DNA of 64,000 bases from Paenibacillus sp. OK003 (lineage in GTDB: Bacteria; Bacillota; Bacilli; Paenibacillales; Paenibacillaceae). Positions 1 to 6,607 of this stretch are shown here, in pieces. A program made the position numbers and the translations under genes. Location of the stretch: contig NZ_FOBD01000019.1 of NCBI RefSeq assembly GCF_900109515.1, positions 62,001 to 126,000 on the forward strand. The letters are read 5' to 3'. Each line of letters starts with the position of its first letter. Positions within the stretch are counted from its first letter, which is position 1. Below the pieces are notes generated by a model, which worked only from the letters and a program-made list of their open reading frames with translations, was not told the origin of the DNA and ran no database searches.

Positions 1-73
1 CTCGTCTTTTCTTATATTACGTTTTTATAGTACGGATTTGGATCGTAGTAACTCCACTTGCAATCGTGAAATG

Positions 74-100
74 TGAAACGTATGTGGGCGTATTCATGTA
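74..100 (+). promoter_or_regulatory. possible ECF-sigma promoter of the psp operon
   Basis: TGAAAC at 74-79 matches the -35 used by sigma-W-class ECF factors, and TGTA at 97-100, 17 bp further on, is an imperfect match to the usual CGTA -10. The B. subtilis pspA operon is sigma-W dependent, so the placement makes sense. The -10 is weak, so this is tentative. Confidence 0.3.
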
Positions 101-140
101 TTATAGTATACATATGAACTTTTCGGAGGAGGAACAAGTA

Positions 141-845
141 ATGGGAATCTTATCGAGGTTTAGAGACGTGATGAAGGCCAATGTGAACCACATGTTGTCT
201 CGGGCGGAAGACCCGGAGAAAAGTGTGAATGAATATATGCGCAGCCTGAGCAGTGATCTGGGTCAGGTGAAGGCTGAAACGGCAGCGGTGCTGTCGGATG
301 AGAGCCGGGCGAAGCGAGCATTGGATGAGTGCAGCGCCGAGGTCAACAAGTTACAGCGGTATGCGGAAAAATCGGCGGAGTCGGGAGACGAAGATAAGGC
401 ACGCGGTTTTCTGGAGAAGAAAGTGAAGCTAGCTGACAAATTGAACGAATTACAGGTTGCCTATGAACGTGCTTCTGCCAAAGCGAAGATGATGAAGCAT
501 ATGAATGATAAACTCGTTGCAGATCTGGGGAAATTGGAGGCGCGGCATGCAGAACTGAAAGGTCGCATCGCAGATGCAAAGGCGCAGCAACAGGCCAACG
601 AACGGAATGCATCTGCGGGCAGAGCTGATGCTACATTGAAGGCCATGGAAGACAAAGCGAACCAGGCGCTGAACGAAGCAGAGGCTTTGGCAGAACTTCG
701 TGCTGGGGGACAGGAAGATGATTTGGACGAATTAATTGCCCAGTTGGAGAGGGACATGAACGCAGATGCGGGTAATAATGAGAGTGCGTCGCCAAGTGCG
801 GATGAAGAACTCGCAGCGATTCAGGAGAAGCTGAATAATAAATAA
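141..845 (+). CDS. pspA: PspA/IM30 family phage-shock protein
   Basis: A 234-residue, almost entirely helical coiled-coil protein of PspA/IM30 type, a peripheral membrane protein that polymerises on the inner leaflet to protect damaged or leaky membranes. The start at 141 is chosen because GGAGGAGG lies just upstream with normal spacing; an in-frame start at 66 lacks a site and would add a non-family N-terminus. The typical N-terminal amphipathic stretch (MGILSRFRDVMKANVNHMLS) is followed by the conserved region around EDPEKSVNEYMRSL, long heptad-rich helices to about residue 185, and an acidic C-terminal tail. It is first in a four-gene run equivalent to B. subtilis pspA-ydjGHI. Identification is firm; induction by envelope stress is inferred from the family. 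Confidence 0.95.
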   Translation: MGILSRFRDVMKANVNHMLSRAEDPEKSVNEYMRSLSSDLGQVKAETAAVLSDESRAKRALDECSAEVNKLQRYAEKSAESGDEDKARGFLEKKVKLADKLNELQVAYERASAKAKMMKHMNDKLVADLGKLEARHAELKGRIADAKAQQQANERNASAGRADATLKAMEDKANQALNEAEALAELRAGGQEDDLDELIAQLERDMNADAGNNESASPSADEELAAIQEKLNNK

Positions 846-881
846 TACGTTACACCATTTCGTTAACATTGAGGTGAGCAG

Positions 882-1913
882 ATGCCGGTTATTGAATATA
901 AATGTCCAAACTGCGGCAGTGGTATGATCTTTGACAGTGTGTCAGGTGCATTATCCTGTCCCAGCTGCGGCCGCCAGGACAACATAGAGCAGATCCCCGA
1001 TCCCTTGAAAAGACAAGTATTCACCGAAAACGAGGTCAAGGAATACCACTGTAACAGCTGCGGAGCTGACATTGTGACGGAGCCGGAGACCAGTGCGACG
1101 ACCTGCAGTTTCTGCGGTGCAGCGGTTGTACTCAGTGATCGGCTGACGGGCAATCTGGCCCCCGCGATGGTGATTCCCTTTTCGATCAACAAGGATCAAG
1201 CCAAGCAGGCTTTCAAAAAGTGGTGCAAAAACGGCCTCTTAACGCCAAGTGGCTTCATGTCCGCCGATCGGATTCAGAGTATTACTGGCATGTACGTGCC
1301 GTTCTGGTTGTATGAGTTACATAACAAAATCGAAGTGCATGGTCGTGGCACCAAGGTCAGATCCTACACCCAGGGCGACTACCATTACACGGAAACACAG
1401 CATTTTGACATATATCGCCGGATTCGGCTGAATTACGTGAATCTGCCCATTGATGCATCGGAGAAAATGAAGGATGAACTGATGGATAAGCTTGAGCCTT
1501 TTCCATATAATCAACTGAAATTGTTCAAGACCCCGTATCTGGCGGGGTACATTGCGGAAAAATACAGTTATACGGACGAGGAACTTTTTCCACGGGCCAA
1601 GGATAAAACGAGATCTTATATTGATTCTTATATTGCTTCAACCGTATCCGGTTATAGCAGCGTGAGCTACACGGACAAACAGATTGATACTACGCTCAAA
1701 AACGCGGACTATGTGCTACTCCCGGTGTGGATGGTCAACTATGACTACAATCGGGCACAGTATACCTTTGCCATGAATGGTCAGACAGGTAAAGTGGTCG
1801 GTAAACCACCGATCAGCAAAGCTAAAGTGGCAGGATGGTTCGCAGGGGTATCAGCGGTCTCGTTGTTGTCACTGAAGCTGGTTTCCTGGATGATGGGAGG
1901 TGGATTCTTATGA
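882..1913 (+). CDS. ydjG: TFIIB-type zinc-ribbon membrane-associated protein, YdjG-like
   Basis: 343 residues. The first 80 residues hold four CxxC knuckles (CPNCG near 9, CPSCG near 27, CNSCG near 57, CSFCG near 75), forming two zinc ribbons. A conserved middle domain with many aromatic residues follows, and a single hydrophobic segment near the C-terminus (about 318-337) ends in a short glycine-rich tail. It lies 36 bp after pspA and overlaps the next gene by four bases (ATGA), so it is translationally coupled to ydjH. The biochemical role is unknown. In B. subtilis the equivalent gene is co-transcribed with pspA, so a part in membrane-stress response is likely but inferred. The zinc ribbons may dock partners rather than DNA. 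Confidence 0.85.
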   Translation: MPVIEYKCPNCGSGMIFDSVSGALSCPSCGRQDNIEQIPDPLKRQVFTENEVKEYHCNSCGADIVTEPETSATTCSFCGAAVVLSDRLTGNLAPAMVIPFSINKDQAKQAFKKWCKNGLLTPSGFMSADRIQSITGMYVPFWLYELHNKIEVHGRGTKVRSYTQGDYHYTETQHFDIYRRIRLNYVNLPIDASEKMKDELMDKLEPFPYNQLKLFKTPYLAGYIAEKYSYTDEELFPRAKDKTRSYIDSYIASTVSGYSSVSYTDKQIDTTLKNADYVLLPVWMVNYDYNRAQYTFAMNGQTGKVVGKPPISKAKVAGWFAGVSAVSLLSLKLVSWMMGGGFL

Positions 1914-2710
1914 GAAAAAGAACCCCTCTAGCCGTGATGGCTACGCTCATTTTACTTATGATCACGCTTATCGCTCCGTTGATTCCCATGTCATCGGCAT
2001 CCGCAGCGGAGAGCAAAAATCTCATCTACGATGAGGCCAACCTGCTGAGTGAGCAGGAGATAAGTGAACTGAATCTACTTGCGAATCAGTATGGCGCGGA
2101 ACGGCAGACGGACTTTGTAATTTTGACAACAAATAATGTTGAGAATCAGGATGTTATGCTCTTAACGGAAGATTTTTATGATGAGCAGGGGTTAGGGTAC
2201 GATAAGAAATTTGGTAATGCTGTCATATTGACGATGGATATGAATAATCGCGAAGTGTATCTGGCTGGATTTTATAAGGCAAAAGAATATCTGAGCGATC
2301 AGCGGCTTGATGCTATCCGTACCCGAATTACCTCTGAATTGTCCAGTGGGGATTATAAACTCGCATTTGAGAAATATATTGAGCTCTCTTACAAATATAT
2401 GGGGTATGAACCCGGTGTGAATCCGAACAATATTTTGTTTAACGGCTGGTTTCAGTTGGGAGTGTCTGTGGTTCTTGGCGGTATTGTTGTTGGTATTATG
2501 ACCTATCGTTCCGGAGGACGTGTCACAGTCAATCGTGCGACTTATGAGGATTCAAGCAATTCCAGTGTAATTGATCGTCAGGATCGATATATCCGCACAA
2601 CCGTAACCAAGCGCAAAATTGAGAAGAACAATAACAACGGTGGAGGCGGCGGCGGTGGAGGAACCTCCCGAGGCGGTCACTCACACAGTGGAAGTAGAGG
2701 GTCGTTTTAG
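1910..2710 (+). CDS. ydjH: secreted/membrane-anchored TPM-domain protein, YdjH-like
   Basis: 266 residues from ATG 1910, which overlaps the previous stop codon and has GGGAGGTGG just upstream. An in-frame start 25 codons earlier lies inside ydjG and is rejected. A cleavable-looking signal peptide (MRKRTPLAVMATLILLMITL, then SASAAES) precedes a TPM (DUF477) domain of about residues 35-165, a single transmembrane helix near 188-206, and a low-complexity Gly/His/Ser C-terminus. TPM domains occur in thylakoid Psb32 and in bacterial membrane-quality-control proteins, some with phosphatase activity. Topology would place the TPM domain outside and the glycine-rich tail in the cytoplasm. Third gene of the psp operon. 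Confidence 0.85.
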   Translation: MRKRTPLAVMATLILLMITLIAPLIPMSSASAAESKNLIYDEANLLSEQEISELNLLANQYGAERQTDFVILTTNNVENQDVMLLTEDFYDEQGLGYDKKFGNAVILTMDMNNREVYLAGFYKAKEYLSDQRLDAIRTRITSELSSGDYKLAFEKYIELSYKYMGYEPGVNPNNILFNGWFQLGVSVVLGGIVVGIMTYRSGGRVTVNRATYEDSSNSSVIDRQDRYIRTTVTKRKIEKNNNNGGGGGGGGTSRGGHSHSGSRGSF

Positions 2711-2756
2711 TAACGGAGTTTGCGAATTATGTTAAATAGAAGGGATGGGAACGAGT

Positions 2757-3773
2757 ATGGGATTTTTCAAAAACCAATTTTCAAATGTAGTGGAATGGGA
2801 AGAGTTCAGAGATGATATGATTTTCTGGAAGTGGAGTAACCGTGAGATCAAGAAGGGAAGTAAATTGATTATCCGTTCGGGACAGGATGCGATCTTCCTG
2901 AATAACGGCAAGGTGGAAGGGATTTTTGAGGATGAAGGGTCGTTTAATATCGATTCCGAGATCATTCCGTTTCTGTCTACCTTAAAAGGCTTCAAATTCG
3001 GATTCAACAGCGGCATGCGGGTCGAAGTGCTGTTTGTGAATACCAAGGAGTTTACGGTTCGGTGGGGCACGCAAAATCCGGTATTGATTCCGACTCCTCA
3101 ACTTCCAGGCGGGATGCCGATTCGTGCGAATGGTACGTTTAATTTTAAAGTGAGTGACTATGTGACATTGATCGATAAAATCGCGGGTATCAAGCAGAGT
3201 TATCTGGTCGAGGATGTCAAAATCCGGATTACGTCTGTGCTGGATCAGTTGCTAATGAAATGGATCAGCCGTGAGGGTAAGGACATGTTCAACCTGCAGG
3301 CGAATGCCTCGGATATTGCCAAAGGTATTCAGGAAGATCTGGATATGCAAATGATGGACATCGGGATCGGGATCACAGGCTTCCAGGTGATGAGCTTCAA
3401 CTATCCGCAGGAGATCCAGGATATGATTACGAAGACGGCTTCACATGAAATGATCGGCAATTTGCAAAAATATCAGCAGGTCAGCATGACGGATGGCATC
3501 TCATCCGGTAAAGTTAAGGGTGGCGGCGCTGCTTCGGATATGGCGGGCATGATGATGGGCATGAACATGGCGAATGAAATGATGAAGAACATGAATCAGA
3601 ACCAGAATAACCAGAATCAGAATTCGGATCAAAAGCCTGCGGGTAATCCGAACAGCGATGCAGGTGCATCTTCTTCGTCTGGAGACCATAAAAAGCCGAA
3701 CTTCTGTCCAAACTGTGGCGCCAAGAATGAAGGGGCAAATTTTTGTCCAAACTGTGGTCAGAAGTTGGGTTAA
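2757..3773 (+). CDS. ydjI: SPFH-domain protein with C-terminal double zinc ribbon, YdjI-like
   Basis: 338 residues. ATG 2757 has GGGA at good spacing, while the alternative ATG at 2745 sits directly against its ribosome site. The body (about 20-240) resembles the SPFH/band-7-like virion-core fold of B. subtilis YdjI. It is followed by a Met-rich stretch, an Asn/Gln-rich linker, and a C-terminal zinc ribbon with two CPNCG knuckles in the last 25 residues. B. subtilis YdjI is reported to recruit PspA to the membrane, so the same role as adaptor is inferred here. It ends the operon and is followed by a strong terminator. Its double CPNCG ribbon resembles the ribbons at the start of the YdjG-like protein. 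Confidence 0.88.
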   Translation: MGFFKNQFSNVVEWEEFRDDMIFWKWSNREIKKGSKLIIRSGQDAIFLNNGKVEGIFEDEGSFNIDSEIIPFLSTLKGFKFGFNSGMRVEVLFVNTKEFTVRWGTQNPVLIPTPQLPGGMPIRANGTFNFKVSDYVTLIDKIAGIKQSYLVEDVKIRITSVLDQLLMKWISREGKDMFNLQANASDIAKGIQEDLDMQMMDIGIGITGFQVMSFNYPQEIQDMITKTASHEMIGNLQKYQQVSMTDGISSGKVKGGGAASDMAGMMMGMNMANEMMKNMNQNQNNQNQNSDQKPAGNPNSDAGASSSSGDHKKPNFCPNCGAKNEGANFCPNCGQKLG

Positions 3774-3793
3774 CCTATATCTAAATATTAGAA

Positions 3794-3835
3794 GGGCTTA
3801 CTCTAAGGTCAAACGTTGGAGTAGGCTCTTTTTTT
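3794..3835 (+). terminator. Rho-independent terminator of the psp operon
   Basis: A 13-bp stem pairs GGGCTTACTCTAA (3794-3806) with TTGGAGTAGGCTC (3816-3828) using a few G-U pairs and is followed by seven T residues. Confidence 0.88.
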
Positions 3836-3862
3836 CATTCAATTTTAAATGGGAGAAAACGG

Positions 3863-3903
3863 TTGACAACGGATCACAAATCATTTATCTTTAAATTAAG
3901 ATA
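3863..3903 (+). promoter_or_regulatory. sigma-A promoter with operator over the -10 (MarR/MhqR-like)
   Basis: A consensus -35 TTGACA (3863-3868) is followed after 17 bp by TATCTT (3886-3891). That hexamer is also the left arm of an inverted repeat TATCTT-N6-AAGATA (3886-3903). A lone TATCTT half-site recurs at 3940-3945. The same arms with the same 18-bp geometry occur before the dioxygenase at 4220-4237. Occupancy would block RNA polymerase, so repression is expected. The regulator gene is not in the window. Confidence 0.6.
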
Positions 3904-3973
3904 TTTAATTTGAATATAAATTACACCAAGAAAAGCAAATATCTTAATTTCGATTTACGAGGAGAGATCCAAG

Positions 3974-4204
3974 ATGATGATTCCAACATTGACCAGAATA
4001 AATGAACTTTCAAGAAAAGCCAAAGCCGCAGGGTTGACGGAGATGGAGAAAGCGGAACAAATTCGTCTGCGCCAGGAATACCTGCTAACCTTTCGCGGTT
4101 CGATCAATGATATTCTGTTGAATGTAACCATCTATGATCCGAACGGCGACGACGTCACTCCAGATCGATTGAAACAGGAACAGGCCCAACAAAATAATAA
4201 CTGA
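3974..4204 (+). CDS. DUF896 (YnzC-like) small cytosolic protein
   Basis: 76 residues, preceded by GAGGAGAG at normal spacing. The sequence has the DUF896 hallmarks: an N-terminal helical hairpin (RINELSRKAKAAGLTEMEKAE), the RQEYL core motif, and a C-terminal segment ending DVTPDRLK. The B. subtilis relative YnzC belongs to the SOS operon yneA-yneB-ynzC, but this copy is not next to a division inhibitor or recombinase. It is controlled by a promoter whose operator matches that of the adjacent dioxygenase, which suggests a link to electrophile stress rather than SOS. Function is unknown; family assignment is confident. Confidence 0.82.
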   Translation: MMIPTLTRINELSRKAKAAGLTEMEKAEQIRLRQEYLLTFRGSINDILLNVTIYDPNGDDVTPDRLKQEQAQQNNN

Positions 4205-4219
4205 CTCAGTTCGGTTTAA

Positions 4220-4237
4220 TATCTTAATATTAAGATA
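4220..4237. promoter_or_regulatory. 18-bp perfect palindromic operator (MarR/MhqR-like)
   Basis: TATCTTAATATTAAGATA is a perfect palindrome centred between 4228 and 4229, 36 bp before the dioxygenase start. It matches the operator embedded in the promoter at 3886-3903. MhqR of B. subtilis controls paralogous dioxygenases through an ATCT...AGAT inverted repeat, so an MhqR-type repressor is the best guess. Confidence 0.6.
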
Positions 4238-4272
4238 ATATAAATGATCTATAAACCTAGGAGGAAATGATG

Positions 4273-5235
4273 ATGACTATTCAAACGGCAGGTATTCACC
4301 ATATTACAGCTTTTGCGGGAGATCCGCAGGCCAATGTCGACTTTTATGCTGGGGTTCTGGGACTTCGTCTTGTGAAAAAAACGATCAACTTCGATGCACC
4401 TGATGTGTACCATCTGTATTTTGGAGATGAGAATGGAAGTCCGGGCACGATTATTACATTCTTCCCATCAGCCGGATCACCGCGAGGCAAAATTGGCGGC
4501 GGTCAGGTCGGCATCACCTCATATGTGATTCCACCTGGGACTATTGGCTTCTGGCAGGATCGGCTGGAGCAGTATAACATTGAGGTAAGCAAAACAAGTC
4601 GCTTTAACGAAGAGCTGCTGCAATTCGAGGACAGTGAGGGCTTGCGTCTGGAGTTGGTTGAACGTGAAGAGGGTGCAGCCAGCACCTGGGTGCATGAAGG
4701 CATTCCCGCGGACAAAGCCATCAAAGGATTTGGTGGTGCCGTGCTGTTCAGCGTCAATCCGCAGAGAACGATGGATGCGCTGGACAAAATACTCGGATTC
4801 ACCAAAGTAGATGAAGATGAGGAGTATGTACGATTCCGGTCCATCGGAGATATCGGTAATGTCGTGGATGTTCCTGTCACCCGGATGGCTTTGGGGGCAG
4901 GCGGAGCAGGGACGGTCCACCATATCGCGTGGCGTGCCAAAGATTTTGCAGAGCACGAGCAGTGGAGAGAAGCTGTACAACAGTACGGCTATCAGCCAAC
5001 CCCAGTTCGGGACCGTCAATATTTTAACGCAATCTATTTCAGAGAAGCGGGCGGAATCCTGTTCGAAATTGCTACCGATCCTCCTGGATTCGCGAAAGAT
5101 GAGCCAGCGGAGTCGCTCGGACAGAAACTCATGCTGCCAGAGTGGTTTGAGCCATATCGCGCCCAAATTGAAGGCAATTTGCAGCCGATCCAGGTCAGAA
5201 CGTTAGAGCCTTCGCATTCTATGGGGGCACGTTAA
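4273..5235 (+). CDS. ring-cleaving dioxygenase, MhqO/MhqA-like (VOC fold)
   Basis: 320 residues with two tandem glyoxalase/VOC modules. Three in-frame ATGs stand together (4267, 4270, 4273); 4273 has the best distance (8 bp) from AGGAGG. Metal-site residues expected for extradiol-type members are visible: the His pair in GIHHIT near the N-terminus, the His pair in VHHIAW near residue 215, and Glu in LFEIATD near 270. Relatives MhqA, MhqE and MhqO of B. subtilis are induced by hydroquinones and catechols through MhqR. The upstream palindrome supports the same logic here. Substrate is unproven. The LtrA-family gene follows 59 bp later without a terminator. Confidence 0.88.
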   Translation: MTIQTAGIHHITAFAGDPQANVDFYAGVLGLRLVKKTINFDAPDVYHLYFGDENGSPGTIITFFPSAGSPRGKIGGGQVGITSYVIPPGTIGFWQDRLEQYNIEVSKTSRFNEELLQFEDSEGLRLELVEREEGAASTWVHEGIPADKAIKGFGGAVLFSVNPQRTMDALDKILGFTKVDEDEEYVRFRSIGDIGNVVDVPVTRMALGAGGAGTVHHIAWRAKDFAEHEQWREAVQQYGYQPTPVRDRQYFNAIYFREAGGILFEIATDPPGFAKDEPAESLGQKLMLPEWFEPYRAQIEGNLQPIQVRTLEPSHSMGAR

Positions 5236-5294
5236 ACAAGAGGCAAGAATAAGTAATCTTTTTGATATGAGTTCAACTAAAGGAGCATTGAAGG

Positions 5295-6383
5295 ATGATG
5301 GAAAAAAAGGTTACCTGGCTGGAGCTGTTTTATGATTTGCTCTTTGTAGCGGCAGTCTCCAAAGCGGGGCATGTCCTGCTGCATGCCGAACACGGCGTGA
5401 TCTCGTTTGAATATCTGATGAAATTTGTTTTGATTTTCATTCCTGTCTGGTGGGCATGGGTCGGTCAGACCCTATTTATTAACCGTTATGGTCAGGATAT
5501 CTTCATCCATCGAGTCTTTCTTATCCTTCAACTCCTGTCCGTTCTGGTGATGACGGCGAGCCTCTCGGTTGATTTTGATCAATACTATCTTCCCTTCTTT
5601 GCAGGTTATATCGGTTCCAGGACACTTACAGCCATTCAATATTTGATGATTCATAATTCCAAAAGCGAACATCAACAAAAAGCCGCTCGTTATCTGGGTG
5701 TATGCTTCATCATCGGCATATTGATCTCAACAGGTTCCCTGTTCTTTGATTCGTGGCTGCGCTATGCCATTTTGTACGTGGGAATTGCCGTGGATATCAT
5801 TCTCCCGCTCATCGGACGCAAAAATCTGGTGAAGGTGCCGATACACACGCATCATTTATTGGAACGTTTCGCTCTGTTTACGCTTATCCTGCTTGGTGAG
5901 TCGGTTGTCAGTATCATTGCTGTGCTGCAAATGGATCACTGGGATGTACGATCTGTTCTGTTCGCGGCGTTTACATCCATATTCGTGATTGCGATGTGGT
6001 GGCAGTATTTTGATAATGTTGAGAAAAAGGTAAGCAAAGAGATCCAGACAGCCGGGCAAGCGATCATATACGGCCATCTGTTCATCTATATATCCATGAG
6101 CATGATTGCCGCTTCCATTCAACTGTTATACCTGGATGAACTCCATTATGGTTTCATGTTGGCCTTTGTATTTGGTTCAGTTCTGCTGTATTTTCTGTCC
6201 ACCTCGCTGGTGTTCCACCGATACAGGCATGCTCATCTGCGGTTACGTCCGCGTCACTTGGTGTTTATGCTGGGGATCATGGCCGCGTTTATCGTTGTGG
6301 ATCTGATCTATCGGGTGCCTAATTATGCAATCGTGGGAGAGAACATGGTGTTCTTCCTTGTCTACGCCAAATTAACGACCTAA
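5295..6383 (+). CDS. LtrA-family integral membrane protein
   Basis: 362 residues, nearly all hydrophobic, with about ten predicted membrane helices. The N-terminal signature VTWLELFYDLLFVAAVSK is typical of the low-temperature-requirement A family, and the conserved ERFALFTLILLGESVVSI motif lies near residue 195. AGGAG stands 10 bp before ATG 5295. Despite the name, no transport or cold-related activity is firmly established for the family. It probably shares a transcript with the dioxygenase upstream, and a terminator follows directly. Confidence 0.88.
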   Translation: MMEKKVTWLELFYDLLFVAAVSKAGHVLLHAEHGVISFEYLMKFVLIFIPVWWAWVGQTLFINRYGQDIFIHRVFLILQLLSVLVMTASLSVDFDQYYLPFFAGYIGSRTLTAIQYLMIHNSKSEHQQKAARYLGVCFIIGILISTGSLFFDSWLRYAILYVGIAVDIILPLIGRKNLVKVPIHTHHLLERFALFTLILLGESVVSIIAVLQMDHWDVRSVLFAAFTSIFVIAMWWQYFDNVEKKVSKEIQTAGQAIIYGHLFIYISMSMIAASIQLLYLDELHYGFMLAFVFGSVLLYFLSTSLVFHRYRHAHLRLRPRHLVFMLGIMAAFIVVDLIYRVPNYAIVGENMVFFLVYAKLTT

Positions 6384-6407
6384 TGCATAGGTCACACAAG
6401 AATAAAA

Positions 6408-6437
6408 AGTCACGGACGAATGACGTTCGTGGCTTTT
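6408..6437 (+). terminator. Rho-independent terminator
   Basis: AGTCACGGACG (6408-6418) pairs with CGTTCGTGGCT (6424-6434) and is followed by a short T-run. It closes the dioxygenase-LtrA unit. From here to 6600 there is AT-rich DNA with no convincing consensus promoter. Confidence 0.75.
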
Positions 6438-6607
6438 GAAGTTGGATAATTGTAAATATCATGTCGACTATATGAAAAAACGTTTAACCTGATTTATTTT
6501 CTACTATAGAATCTGTTAATATGAGACTAGATACAAGTGAATCTACCAGAATAACGAATATACATAGTGATTCGTGGGTATGGAGATGACAATCAGGAGG
6601 GAAATCA

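Noticed and set aside
4503..5166. minus-strand frames opposite the dioxygenase
   Set aside because: Low-complexity Ser/Cys-rich shadows without initiation signals.
6475..6488. cre-like AAAAAACGTTTAAC before the permuted GH3
   Set aside because: Four mismatches to the consensus at the outer positions; too weak to call.
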